A DNA stretch of 64,000 nucleotides from Prochlorococcus sp. AG-409-M05 (lineage in GTDB: Bacteria; Cyanobacteriota; Cyanobacteriia; PCC-6307; Cyanobiaceae): positions 62,001-126,000 of the forward strand of contig QCKJ01000002.1 of assembly GCA_003215435.1 (NCBI GenBank), given 5' to 3'. The notes under the pieces are model-generated. The model was given only the letters and a program-made list of their open reading frames with translations. It was not told the origin of the DNA and did not search any database. Made by a program: the position numbers and the translations under genes. The first letter of the stretch is position 1; each line of letters begins with the position of its first letter. This document shows, piece after piece, positions 52,354 to 62,013 of this stretch.

Positions 52354-52590
52354 ATGTTATTTCTCCAAACTAATATGTAGTAAGTGAGGGGTGCATCGGT
52401 GAAAGTGCTTGGATTAAGCTTAGGTTTGAAATGTAATTTTTCAATGACTTTGACTAATTTGATTAAGAGTACTGATTCCCCTATCTCTCTTTGTTAGCAA
52501 GAGTATTGAAAAAAGCAATCTCTTACTTTAATAGTTCAAGATTTGTGCACTTAATCCAAATGTAATTAACAAGTAGTTCAATTCCTGATT

Positions 52591-53379
52591 ATGGCTTTCA
52601 AGCAACTAGATTCATTTAATAGCACCGAAGAAATCCGACTGGCACTACGCAGTTGGCCTGAAGTAGATGAATATCTTGTGCAGAACAAAGGAGTAATCAT
52701 TCCTCTTGGCTCGACTGAGCAACATGGCCCAACAGGTGCTATTGGAACAGATGCACTGACAGCAGAAGCTGTAGCACTTGAAGTCGGAAGAAGAACAGGC
52801 GTATTGGTTACGCCGACCCAATCTTTTGGGATGGCCGAGCATCACTTGGGGTTTGCAGGCACTATGAGCTTGAAACCTGACACTTTATTGGCATTGATTC
52901 ATGATCTTGTTATATCCCTGATTAGGAATGGCTTTGAAAGAGTTTTTGTGGTGAATGGTCATGGTGGAAATATTGCCACCGTAAAATCTGCTTTCTCAAT
53001 GGTTTATGCAACAGCTGCAAGCCAGGAGCTTCCTGCTGCCTCAAAAGTTAGATGTAAGATTGCAAACTGGTTTATGGCAGGTCCTGTATCACGCCAGGCT
53101 AAAGAGTTATACGGGGATCAAGAAGGATGTCATGCAACACCTAGTGAGATTTCAATCACTATGCATTTAGAACCATCGCTTTTAGAGAAACAAAAGGATT
53201 TGCCAAGAGCCTCTCCAGTAGGTCCGATCTTTGGCGCAGAAGATTTTAGACGCAGGTATCCTGATGGAAGAATGGGCTCCAACCCTTTTCTTGCTAAAGC
53301 TGACCATGGAGCTTCTTTTTTAGAGAAGGCTGCAATAGCATTATCCGATGACTTGATTCAATTTTTAAATGCACCATGA
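52591..53379 (+). CDS. Creatininase-family amidohydrolase
   Basis: 262 residues. Metal site motifs [13 protein letters not shown] (about 38-50), [19 protein letters not shown] (about 116-129) and [11 protein letters not shown] match the creatininase / MftE fold. In cyanobacteria this conserved family lacks a proven substrate. It overlaps gatC by the ATGA at 53376-53379, so the two are cotranscribed, perhaps by chance. Confidence 0.85.
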   Translation: MAFKQLDSFNSTEEIRLALRSWPEVDEYLVQNKGVIIPLGSTEQHGPTGAIGTDALTAEAVALEVGRRTGVLVTPTQSFGMAEHHLGFAGTMSLKPDTLLALIHDLVISLIRNGFERVFVVNGHGGNIATVKSAFSMVYATAASQELPAASKVRCKIANWFMAGPVSRQAKELYGDQEGCHATPSEISITMHLEPSLLEKQKDLPRASPVGPIFGAEDFRRRYPDGRMGSNPFLAKADHGASFLEKAAIALSDDLIQFLNAP

Positions 53380-53678
53380 CAAAAATCACTGAAGAGGATG
53401 TACGTAAGGTTGCACGTCTTGCACGCTTGCAGCTAGTTGATAGTGAAATTGAGACTTATACACGACAGATTGAAAAAATCCTTGACTATGTTGATCATCT
53501 ACAGAAAGTAAATACTAAAGATATTCCTCCTACTACTAGAGCAGTTGAAGTAGTAAATAAAACCCGTGAGGATAATGTTCAGGTAAGCTCCTCTCGGGAT
53601 CGAGAGGAGCTTCTTGAGCTCGCCCCTCAGCGCGAAGCGGATTTCTTTCGTGTACCAAAAATAATCTCTGAAAGTTAA
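53376..53678 (+). CDS. gatC: Aspartyl/glutamyl-tRNA(Asn/Gln) amidotransferase subunit C
   Basis: 100 residues. [44 protein letters not shown] is the GatC signature, followed by [18 protein letters not shown] and a helix. It stabilises the GatA/GatB complex that makes Gln-tRNA(Gln) from Glu-tRNA(Gln). gatA and gatB are not in the window. A 12-bp perfect inverted repeat lies in its 3' part, and its stop overlaps crtR by 4 bp on the opposite strand. Confidence 0.93.
   Translation: MTKITEEDVRKVARLARLQLVDSEIETYTRQIEKILDYVDHLQKVNTKDIPPTTRAVEVVNKTREDNVQVSSSRDREELLELAPQREADFFRVPKIISES
53585..53612. repeat. 12-bp perfect inverted repeat inside gatC
   Basis: AAGCTCCTCTCG (53585-53596), loop GGAT, CGAGAGGAGCTT (53601-53612). 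Strong GC-rich hairpin near the 3' end of gatC, about 65 bp from the overlapping convergent stops, where a shared 3'-end structure would be needed. Confidence 0.65.
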
Positions 53679-54712
53679 TCGTCTTCAGATACTGGAACTA
53701 CAGCTGTTCGATGTAATAATCCTATCCATTTTTTTCTCCAATGATTATTAGGTAAGATCTTTGCTAATGGTCTCATTTTACTGCGTCGATACTTATGACT
53801 TCTGATTCCTAGGAAGACATCATAAATAAAGTTTAAACTATCAGACTTTGTTTCAAAAATCCCTAACCGCTGTGGAGAGCCTTTTTTATCTAGTAAAGGC
53901 TTGGTTAATTCATATGCTGGCTTATATTCAAACCATGGTATTGAAGGCCATAAATGGTGAATAAGATGATAATTTTGTCCCATAATCAATAGATTCATAA
54001 CTCTACTTGGATAAACCCTTGCATTCTTCCATTTATTGCGTGCGATAAACGGTCTATGAGGTAGATAATCAAAGAATATTCCAAGCGTTACCCCTACCAT
54101 TAGAGCGGGCCCAAACCATAAATTGTAGATGATATTCATGAATCCAAATTTAATTCCTGCTATAACAATTGAAATAAATAAGCCTCTTTCTATTCCCCAT
54201 TGCATTAGTTCATAACGCTTCCATAACCTCTTTTGGAAGAAGAAGACTTCGTGATAAAAAAACCTTGGAGCAATTAACCACACTGGTCCAAATGTACTCA
54301 CTATGTGATCAGGGTCGTTTTTAGGATCATTCACATGAGAATGATGTTGAAGATGCACTCTTGTGAAAACTGGAAAGCTAAATCCGAGCAAAATTGCTGC
54401 TCCATGTCCCATGGCTTGATTCACCCATCGATTTGGATGAGCGGCGTTATGGCACGCATCGTGAATTACTGTTCCCTCCATATGCAAAGAAAGGAAGGCC
54501 ATGCCAACCAAAACAGGTAATGGCCAAGTTCCTTGATACCACTCCCAAATTGTTAGTGATGCAAGTGCATATCCTGCTATGAATAACCCAACAGTAGGGT
54601 TCCAGGGATTTGGCGGATCAAGGTATTTCTTTATTAGCTTTTGCCAATCGTAAACAGACTGAGGTTGGTCGTTTGGTGTTTTTGTTTCTTTTTGGGTGAT
54701 TGAAGAGGTCAT
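53675..54712 (-). CDS. crtR: Beta-carotene hydroxylase CrtR
   Basis: 345 residues, membrane di-iron hydroxylase of the fatty-acid-desaturase type. Three His boxes: HDACHNAAH (about 83), [12 protein letters not shown] (about 119) and [16 protein letters not shown] (about 245), with four hydrophobic helices around them. It hydroxylates beta-carotene toward zeaxanthin and related xanthophylls used in photoprotection. Convergent with gatC, 4-bp overlap. Confidence 0.93.
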   Translation of the reverse strand: MTSSITQKETKTPNDQPQSVYDWQKLIKKYLDPPNPWNPTVGLFIAGYALASLTIWEWYQGTWPLPVLVGMAFLSLHMEGTVIHDACHNAAHPNRWVNQAMGHGAAILLGFSFPVFTRVHLQHHSHVNDPKNDPDHIVSTFGPVWLIAPRFFYHEVFFFQKRLWKRYELMQWGIERGLFISIVIAGIKFGFMNIIYNLWFGPALMVGVTLGIFFDYLPHRPFIARNKWKNARVYPSRVMNLLIMGQNYHLIHHLWPSIPWFEYKPAYELTKPLLDKKGSPQRLGIFETKSDSLNFIYDVFLGIRSHKYRRSKMRPLAKILPNNHWRKKWIGLLHRTAVVPVSEDD

Positions 54713-54858
54713 TTGTTTTAGCTAATGGCGCAAAGAAACAAAAACACCATTTGAAGTTGAAAATAGATGCTTCCCATTGCATTTGCTCCGCCCTTTCAAA
54801 TCGGCCTATCTCATTTTGTTAGCTTAAGCCCCCAGTCTATCTGGGGGTCTCCTCAAAA

Positions 54859-54940
54859 TGCCCACCGGGAGACTTGAACTCCCACGACCGAAGTCACTGG
54901 TACCTAAAACCAGCGCGTCTACCAATTCCGCCAGGTGGGC
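54859..54940 (-). tRNA. tRNA-Leu (UAG)
   Basis: 82 nt. Minus-strand acceptor GCCCACC (54934-54940) pairs with GGTGGGC (54860-54866), discriminator at 54859. Anticodon loop TTTAGGT gives TAG (54904-54906). Long variable arm and GTTCAAGTC T-loop present. Confidence 0.95.
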
Positions 54941-55203
54941 CAATAGAGCTCAGGTGTTCTTAAGCTGAGTCACTTGGCAAAGATAGTTTACAGCGCCGTT
55001 TTCGGAAATCAGCCTGAGGATGATTTGAGAATAACCCTGACTGAACTTTTTTGGTCGCTGAGCTGATTCCTTTGAAGTGAATTTAGCTAATGAAAAATAG
55101 TCACCTTTTCAAGGATGAAATAGGTAAGAGCCCTCGCTCTAGATATTTATTCCTGCTAAATCATTGCTAAGCCTGCACAATAGTGTGGTCTTTAGAACTG
55201 TAT

Positions 55204-55758
55204 ATGCTGGCCATACTTGCTGGAGATGCTTCTCTTTTAATAGGACTTCTTTTACTTCTCTTGCCTCTTGTGGCTACAGAACTGAGTCGTCCCAGTGATG
55301 CTGTTTTGGGAGCCTTGGTATTGGTCTTGGGGGTTATTTTGATTACTAGCCATGATCGCTTTATTGGATCTCCCATGCTTGCTGTTTTGTCTGGAGCTTT
55401 ATTGATAGGAAGACTTGGTATTGAAGTAGGTCAAAGTCGCTGGAATCAATTAAGTAATGAGGAACAAACGCGGTTTTTTTCTTGGGGTAGATGGTTTTCT
55501 AGATTTCAGGAGTTAGTTGCAACAATTTTCAAATTTGGCGAAATCCTTGTGGAACAGTTAAAACCACCTTTTCTTAAGCCCAAGATAAATACACGAGAAA
55601 AGAAATGGGTGCGTGAAGAATCACTCTCGGTTAAGGAAAAATCATCACAGCAGCAAACTGCTATTTCGGCCCCGTCAAAAGTGGATAATCTAAAAGGACC
55701 ATTAATGAGCTCGGATTCCTCATCAGAATCAGAAGGAAATACCAGCCAGGGCCCATAA
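55204..55758 (+). CDS. Membrane protein upstream of ileS
   Basis: 184 residues from ATG at 55204; a GTG at 55183 also opens the frame. Hydrophobic N-terminal half (LAILAGDASLLIGLLLLLLPLVATELS, DAVLGALVLVLGVILIT, MLAVLSGALLIGRLGIEVGQ), then an amphipathic segment (WGRWFSRFQELVATIFKFGE) and a Ser/Lys-rich disordered tail. Conserved-looking next to ileS, 21 bp upstream of it, but I know no function. Confidence 0.65.
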   Translation: MLAILAGDASLLIGLLLLLLPLVATELSRPSDAVLGALVLVLGVILITSHDRFIGSPMLAVLSGALLIGRLGIEVGQSRWNQLSNEEQTRFFSWGRWFSRFQELVATIFKFGEILVEQLKPPFLKPKINTREKKWVREESLSVKEKSSQQQTAISAPSKVDNLKGPLMSSDSSSESEGNTSQGP

Positions 55759-55779
55759 TTCTCCTATCGCAGACTCATC

Positions 55780-58695
55780 TTGACTAAGGATAAGTTCAAT
55801 GACGGTGATTTGAGGCCGTCCTACAAAGAGACCCTCAATCTTTTGAGGACTGGTTTTGCGATGCGTGCGAATGCGATTCAGCGAGAACCAGAGATTCAGA
55901 AGTTTTGGGAAACTAAAGGTATTGATTTAAACCTTGGGTTAAATAATCAAGGGCCTGTTTTTACTCTTCATGATGGTCCCCCATATGCAAATGGAGCTTT
56001 ACATATGGGCCATGCTCTGAACAAAGTTCTGAAGGACATTATTAATAAGTATCAGACCCTTCTTGGAAAGAAAGTTCGTTTTATCCCTGGTTGGGATTGT
56101 CATGGCCTTCCAATTGAGTTAAAGGTTCTTCAAACGCTTGAGAAAGAGAAGAGGCAGGACCTTCCTGCTCTCAAATTAAGGAAGAAAGCAGCTTCATTTG
56201 CCCGGAAGCAAGTGGATGGACAAATGCTTGGCTTTCGTCGTTGGGGAGTATGGGCTGACTGGAAGAATCCATATCTAACAATGGATAAGTCGTATGAGGC
56301 TGCTCAAATAGAAGTTTTTGGAGCTATGGCACTTAAGGGATACATATATAGAGGGTTGAAACCAGTCCATTGGAGCCCCAGTTCAAGAACGGCTTTAGCA
56401 GAGGCAGAACTTGAATATCCAGAAGGACATAAAAGCCAAAGTATTTATGTTGCATTCCCAGCCGTTAAGTTACCTGAGAATTTGCGTCAAGTTCTTTTAG
56501 GTATTGGGACCCAACTTCCTCCAGACGGAAATGCTTTAGGTGACCAGGTGAAAGTGGCAATTTGGACGACAACTCCATGGACTATTCCAGCAAATTTGGC
56601 GATATCTGTTAATGAAAATCTTGATTACTCATTTGCTTCTGATAATGCAGGCAGGTTTTTTCTTGTAGCAACAAAGCTAGTGGACAAAGTAGGAGAAAGT
56701 ATTGGGGTTGATTTAAAGACCACTATTTCTGTAAAGGGGCATCAATTAAAAGGAGTGTTTTATCGCCATCCTCTTATTGACCGAGTGAGTCCAATTGTTT
56801 TGGGTGGGAGCTATATAACCACTGAATCCGGCACTGGACTTGTTCATACAGCTCCTGGACATGGAGTCGATGATTTCAATACTGCAAAAAAGAATGGTTT
56901 ACAAATACTTTGTCCAGTAGATGAGGCTGGGTTCTTTACAAAGGAGGCAGGTCCTTTTGCTGGGCTGAATGTCCTTAAGAATGCAAACCCTGAGATTATT
57001 TCTGCTTTAGACACTCAAGGTGCTCTTTTGAAGCAGGATTTATATCCGCATAAATATCCTTATGATTGGAGGACTAAGAAACCGACCATCTTTCGGGCTA
57101 CTGAGCAATGGTTTGCTTCAGTTGATGGCTTTAGGAACGCTGCCATGGATGGTATCGCTTCCGTAGAATGGCTCCCCATTTCTGGACGCAATCGCATCGA
57201 GGCGATGGTTAAAGAGCGAGGTGATTGGTGCATCTCCAGGCAACGAAGGTGGGGTGTTCCTATTCCAGTGTTTTATAAGCGTGATGGTGAAGGAGAGCCA
57301 CTACTCAATGCTGACACTATTGCCCATGTGAAGTCCCTAATTGCCAAACATGGGTCTGATGTCTGGTGGGAATGTGATGAGTCAGAGCTACTGCCCCCCG
57401 CATATTCTTCTCAGTCAGAACTTTGGGTGAAAGGAATAGACACAATGGATGTTTGGTTTGACTCTGGTTCAAGTTGGGCTGCCGTTACCTCAGCGGAAGA
57501 GGAACTTAATTTCCCCGCAGACTTATATCTTGAAGGTTCCGACCAACACAGAGGGTGGTTTCAGTCTTCCTTACTTACTTCAATTGCAGTAAATGGTAAG
57601 GCTCCATATAAGAGAGTGTTAACCCATGGATTTGCGCTTGATGAAAAGGGTAGAAAGATGAGTAAGTCCCTTGGAAATGTTATTGATCCTGCAATAATTA
57701 TTGATGGAGGTCCTAACCAAAAGAAGGATCCACCATATGGAGCAGATGTTCTTCGTCTATGGGTAAGTTCTGTTGATTATTCAGTAGATGTACCAATAGG
57801 CCCAAACATCCTGAGTCAACTTGCAGATGTCTATCGGAAAGTACGAAATACTTCACGCTATCTTCTGGGTAATCTTCATGACTTTGTCCCAGAGAAAAAT
57901 TCAATTCAATATGACGACTTGCCTTTATTGGATCGTTGGATGCTGAATAGATCAGCAGAGGTAATTGATGAAATATCCATAGCATTTGATAAATATGAGT
58001 TTTATCGATTCTTCCAACTTCTTCAGAGCTTTTGTGTAGTTGACTTGTCAAATTTTTATTTAGATATCGCAAAAGATAGGCTTTATGTTAGCGCTTTTAA
58101 TGATAAGAGAAGAAGAAGTTGCCAGACGGTTTTGGCATTGATAATTGAGAAATTGGCTGTAGTGATTTCTCCTGTTCTTTGTCATATGGCCGAAGATATA
58201 TGGCAGAACATACCTTATTTAGTACCGGAAGAATCGGTCTTCCAAAGACCTTGGCCTATCCCTCCTGAAGAATGGAGGGATCCCGAAATAAGTAAATCTA
58301 TAGATATTTTGCGTGAGCTTCGCACTGAAGTTAATCGAGTCTTAGAGGACTGTAGAAATAAACAACAAATAGGTGCGGCATTAGAGGCGGCTGTTCGAAT
58401 TGACTCAGCCAGTGGAGATTTAGATAGTTCACTTCGATGGCTTGAAACTCAAGGTGATCCAGAAGTCGATTGCTTGCGAGACTGGCTACTTGTTTCACGT
58501 CTACAGATTGGTGGCGAGCCATGGGCAGAATTAATAGGTGAAAAAGTTACTGATATGGCTTCCATTGAGGTCTCAAGGGCTAGAGGTATTAAATGTGAAC
58601 GTTGTTGGCATTTTTCTACTGATATAGGTAATAATAATTCTCATAAAGATATTTGTAGTAGATGTATTGATATTTTGGGAAGGCAGAAGGGGTAG
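55780..58695 (+). CDS. ileS: Isoleucyl-tRNA synthetase
   Basis: 971 residues starting at TTG (55780). Class I synthetase: HMGH (in [15 protein letters not shown]), KMSKS at about 625, the editing domain (CP1) between them, and a C-terminal zinc site CERCWHFS...CSRC (about 935-966). Charges tRNA-Ile with isoleucine. Length fits the bacterial type. Follows the membrane protein by 21 bp. Confidence 0.97.
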   Translation: MTKDKFNDGDLRPSYKETLNLLRTGFAMRANAIQREPEIQKFWETKGIDLNLGLNNQGPVFTLHDGPPYANGALHMGHALNKVLKDIINKYQTLLGKKVRFIPGWDCHGLPIELKVLQTLEKEKRQDLPALKLRKKAASFARKQVDGQMLGFRRWGVWADWKNPYLTMDKSYEAAQIEVFGAMALKGYIYRGLKPVHWSPSSRTALAEAELEYPEGHKSQSIYVAFPAVKLPENLRQVLLGIGTQLPPDGNALGDQVKVAIWTTTPWTIPANLAISVNENLDYSFASDNAGRFFLVATKLVDKVGESIGVDLKTTISVKGHQLKGVFYRHPLIDRVSPIVLGGSYITTESGTGLVHTAPGHGVDDFNTAKKNGLQILCPVDEAGFFTKEAGPFAGLNVLKNANPEIISALDTQGALLKQDLYPHKYPYDWRTKKPTIFRATEQWFASVDGFRNAAMDGIASVEWLPISGRNRIEAMVKERGDWCISRQRRWGVPIPVFYKRDGEGEPLLNADTIAHVKSLIAKHGSDVWWECDESELLPPAYSSQSELWVKGIDTMDVWFDSGSSWAAVTSAEEELNFPADLYLEGSDQHRGWFQSSLLTSIAVNGKAPYKRVLTHGFALDEKGRKMSKSLGNVIDPAIIIDGGPNQKKDPPYGADVLRLWVSSVDYSVDVPIGPNILSQLADVYRKVRNTSRYLLGNLHDFVPEKNSIQYDDLPLLDRWMLNRSAEVIDEISIAFDKYEFYRFFQLLQSFCVVDLSNFYLDIAKDRLYVSAFNDKRRRSCQTVLALIIEKLAVVISPVLCHMAEDIWQNIPYLVPEESVFQRPWPIPPEEWRDPEISKSIDILRELRTEVNRVLEDCRNKQQIGAALEAAVRIDSASGDLDSSLRWLETQGDPEVDCLRDWLLVSRLQIGGEPWAELIGEKVTDMASIEVSRARGIKCERCWHFSTDIGNNNSHKDICSRCIDILGRQKG

Positions 58696-58789
58696 CTGTC
58701 TGAAAAAGCAATTATTTTTAGTGGTAAAACTAATTCCAAATATTGCCCTTAATTAGTTTTATCTTTATCTAATTACTTTTTTTTTGAGT

Positions 58790-59401
58790 TTAAAACTCAC
58801 CTGCAACTCTCCCTTGCTTAGGTAGCCTTATCAAGATCCATTGCAACATGCCTACTGCATATGCAAGTAAAGCCAGGTACCCCATAAATGCTGCTACTGG
58901 TTCAGTCCATTGCCCCCCAAAGAGGAAAGCGAAAATCTTTTCAAATACCAAATGCAGCCCTTTTGGTGGTTCTACCCATGCTTGACAATTTTTTAGATTA
59001 GAGACTTGTATACATTTTAGGCTTTGTGTAGAAAGAGTTAGCGCAAGTACGCTTACAGCACTGAGTGCCCATCGCCAAATGCGAACTGTGAATGGGAGTG
59101 CTTTCCAAGCAGGAAGGTCTGCAAGTTCTTCATTTAAGTCAACCCAGAACCAAACAGAAGTACCCATAAGAATTGGCGCCAGAGATAAAGTTAAAAAGCC
59201 AAGAGGTTTTTGATCAGTTAAAAGAAGCATGCTTATTCCAAGTAGGCTTGACACTTTCCAATAGATGGAAAGCAGCCTGACCATGGCAGTTTGTTTTACC
59301 AAGGCTGACCAAACAATTAATACCAGTGGAAGACCAACGGCAAAAGTTGCGGCAAGTCGATAAGTCAGCCACACAAGAGTGCGGTATTGGAGCTCTTGCA
59401 C
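58790..59401 (-). CDS. DUF3177 family membrane protein
   Basis: 203 residues, five to six hydrophobic helices (ATFAVGLPLVLIVWSALV, LLGISMLLLTDQKPLGFLTL, RWALSAVSVLALTLS, AFMGYLALLAYAVGMLQWIL). LRTLVWLTYRLAATFAVGLP-type opening and the CxxxxxxNCQAW loop fit cyanobacterial DUF3177. Function unknown. Divergent from trmB. Confidence 0.7.
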   Translation of the reverse strand: MQELQYRTLVWLTYRLAATFAVGLPLVLIVWSALVKQTAMVRLLSIYWKVSSLLGISMLLLTDQKPLGFLTLSLAPILMGTSVWFWVDLNEELADLPAWKALPFTVRIWRWALSAVSVLALTLSTQSLKCIQVSNLKNCQAWVEPPKGLHLVFEKIFAFLFGGQWTEPVAAFMGYLALLAYAVGMLQWILIRLPKQGRVAGEF

Positions 59402-59577
59402 TAGGTGATTTCGTGAGCAGTTATCATCATCATCCCTTGAGGTGTTTTCCCCTTTGTTAAGGTGAAATAAATTGAGTTATTTGTTTTAAAACTGAGGCCG
59501 TTTGGCTTGGGAAATTAATTTCAAGTTTTAAAGCCTCTTGAAGACTTATAAGCAAAGCTTATTTATGGAAGTCAATA

Positions 59578-60264
59578 ATGCGCCAACATGTTAATCCTCT
59601 AAGTCGCTTTTTCCAGATTCCTAGGTCTTTGCCTAGTCCAGAGGAGTTGTTTGAGCACGCTGACCTTCCTATTCATCTTGATATTGGTTCGGCGCGAGGG
59701 AAGTTTTTGATTGATTTGGCATCCCGAGAACCTGAATGGAATCATTTGGGGATCGAGATTCGACAGCAACTCGTTGATGCTTCTGAGCGTGAGCGAGTCG
59801 AATTAGAACTGGGAAATTTAAGATTTCTTTTTTGTAATGCAAATGTGAGCCTTGAGGATTGGCTAGACCTATTACCTCGAGACGTTTTGCATAGAGTAAC
59901 GATCCAGTTCCCTGACCCTTGGTTTAAGCGGAGACAACAAAAGAGAAGAGTTTTACAACCTTCTCTTTTGTTGTCTCTCTCCAAATCTTTGCAGCCAGGG
60001 CGTGAATTATTTATTCAGAGTGACATCCTTGAGGTCATTGAACCAATGGCTAATTTGATTGATTTGAGTAATTGTTTTGAGGTTAACTCTACAAATAATG
60101 AGAAACATTGGTTAGAGAAAAGTCCAATGCAAGTTCAAACTGAAAGGGAGAAATATGCCATTAAAAAGGGGCTCACTGTTTATCGCTTATTGTTTAAAAG
60201 GAATCAGGAACTTCCTCCGAAATTATTTTCTTTAAACCAGGATTGGGAAGCTCTTGAGACATGA
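59578..60264 (+). CDS. trmB: tRNA (guanine-N7-)-methyltransferase
   Basis: 228 residues. LDIGSARGKFLIDLA (SAM-binding motif, about 34-48), GIEIRQQLV, and the family block QFPDPWFKRRQQKRRVLQPSL (about 112-131) with catalytic Asp. Methylates G46 of tRNAs. Start ATG at 59578. An 18-bp perfect inverted repeat (59931-59977) lies right in the conserved KRRQQKRR..LQPSLLL codons. Confidence 0.95.
   Translation: MRQHVNPLSRFFQIPRSLPSPEELFEHADLPIHLDIGSARGKFLIDLASREPEWNHLGIEIRQQLVDASERERVELELGNLRFLFCNANVSLEDWLDLLPRDVLHRVTIQFPDPWFKRRQQKRRVLQPSLLLSLSKSLQPGRELFIQSDILEVIEPMANLIDLSNCFEVNSTNNEKHWLEKSPMQVQTEREKYAIKKGLTVYRLLFKRNQELPPKLFSLNQDWEALET
59931..59977. repeat. 18-bp perfect inverted repeat inside trmB
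   Basis: GAGACAACAAAAGAGAAG (59931-59948), 11-nt loop, CTTCTCTTTTGTTGTCTC (59960-59977). Perfect over 18 bp plus a flanking G-T pair. The longest hairpin I saw in a coding region of the window. Confidence 0.7.
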
Positions 60265-60310
60265 ACAGGTAATTTCTTTTAAATTAATCGCTTTTATTAG
60301 GCGCTAGAAA

Positions 60311-61705
60311 TTAAGCTGCATTTAAGTGCCTATAAGCTAATTCTGCTATTTGAGAAGTCCATGATTCAACTGCATCTGGATCTGCTGATTCAACCATGAC
60401 TCTTAGTAATGGTTCGGTCCCACTTGCTCGGAGGAGGACACGTCCTTCTTGACCCATTGACTCTTTTGCATCAAATAAAGCCTCTTGGAGGGGTTGGCAT
60501 TCTGCCCAGCTATTTCTTAGCTCTTTATCGTTTACTTTCACATTGACCAGTTTTTGAGGGAATGGCTTAAAGCTTTGATTTCGCCAATCTGACATTGTCC
60601 TTTGAGAAGCATTGCACCGTGTCGCTATTTGCAAGGCAGTTAGAAGGCCATCTCCTATTAATCCATTAGTAGCGGAGAGGATATGTCCAGATTGTTCCCC
60701 TCCAAGGGCAGCATTGCTTTTTATCATTTCATTATGCACATGTGTATCTCCTACAGGGGTTCGAACAAAGAGGCCTCCCTTTTCTAACCATGCTTTCTCA
60801 AAGCCAAGATTAGACATTACTGTTGCAACCAGCTTCTTGTCAGGTAAAGCATTTTCGATAAGTAGATCAGAACCCCAAAGGTATAGAAGGTGGTCGCCAT
60901 CTAACACTCTCCCTTTCCCATCTACTGCGAGAACTCTGTCAGCATCACCATCAAAGGCAAAACCCATCATTGCGCCTTTTTCTTGAACAGTAGCTTTTAG
61001 GAGACCTAAATTGGTAGAGCCACAATTCACATTGATTCGTTTCCCATTTGGCTTGCCGTGCAAGATTGTGAGATCAGCTCCAAGCTTTTGAAATACATTT
61101 AAAGAGCAAGCTGTGGCTGAACCCCAGCAAAGATCAAGAACTATTGGGATTCCATCTAATGTTTTAGCTTTGACTGATTCAAGAAGACCTTCTTGGTAAT
61201 GGCTTAAAAGATCATTCCTTGAATAAGACTTTGAGCAATAGGGACTGGAGGAGGTTGGAGGGGGCTTCAAAGGTTGAGAATTTAAACCGGCTTCAATAAT
61301 TAGTTGATCTTTTTTCTCTAGCTTTCCACCACTTTCATTGAAGAATTTAATACCATTGTCTTCTGGCGGGTTATGGCTTGCTGAAACCATTACTCCCCCA
61401 GAGGCATTGAGCATTCTGATTAAAAAAGGGATTGCAGGTGTTGGACAAAGGCCTAGGTCCCAGACTTCAAGACCTGCTGAATTTATCCCTGAAGCCAATG
61501 CATCACTAAGCATTGTGCCGCTTTCACGTGAATCCCTTCCTATAATTACTGGTCTACTCTTATCCAGTAGGGTCCCAAACAAAAAGCCTGCTTGCATTGA
61601 GACAGAGGCTGTTAACTCATTGTGCGCATTACCTCTTATTCCATCAGTCCCAAAACGGATGGTTGCTTTCCTTATTGGCTTGATTTTCGGGAAATTTGTG
61701 ACCAT
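60311..61705 (-). CDS. glmM: Phosphoglucosamine mutase
   Basis: 464 residues from ATG at 61705 (MVTNFPKIKPIRKATIRFGT); the frame opens at 61726. Active Ser in VMVSASHNPPEDNGIKFF (about 107), metal loop GDADR, sugar loop LGGEQSGH, and phosphate-binding RASGTEPLLRVMVE near the end. Converts glucosamine-6-P to glucosamine-1-P for UDP-GlcNAc. Convergent with trmB. Confidence 0.96.
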   Translation of the reverse strand: MVTNFPKIKPIRKATIRFGTDGIRGNAHNELTASVSMQAGFLFGTLLDKSRPVIIGRDSRESGTMLSDALASGINSAGLEVWDLGLCPTPAIPFLIRMLNASGGVMVSASHNPPEDNGIKFFNESGGKLEKKDQLIIEAGLNSQPLKPPPTSSSPYCSKSYSRNDLLSHYQEGLLESVKAKTLDGIPIVLDLCWGSATACSLNVFQKLGADLTILHGKPNGKRINVNCGSTNLGLLKATVQEKGAMMGFAFDGDADRVLAVDGKGRVLDGDHLLYLWGSDLLIENALPDKKLVATVMSNLGFEKAWLEKGGLFVRTPVGDTHVHNEMIKSNAALGGEQSGHILSATNGLIGDGLLTALQIATRCNASQRTMSDWRNQSFKPFPQKLVNVKVNDKELRNSWAECQPLQEALFDAKESMGQEGRVLLRASGTEPLLRVMVESADPDAVESWTSQIAELAYRHLNAA

Positions 61706-62013
61706 TTGGTCTCTAAGTAGGCACAAAGCTTATAGGGCAATGGCAATTCCCTCAAGCTATTGGCAAGATATTATTAGATCTTAATTAAGGAGAATTGGTT
61801 TTTTAGAAGTATTTATAGCCTTTGATTCATTGCAAAGAGCATGGTTTGGAGCTGTATTTACTATTAGTTAATGTTTAAAAGATCAAATAATAATTGCTTT
61901 GTAAAGAAGATTCTCTATTCCCAAGCAATTCAGATCAGCGAATTACTTCATATTATCTATATTTTGCAGATTTCTTTTGATGGCGACAGAATGCTTAGAG
62001 CTTCAAATTTGTA

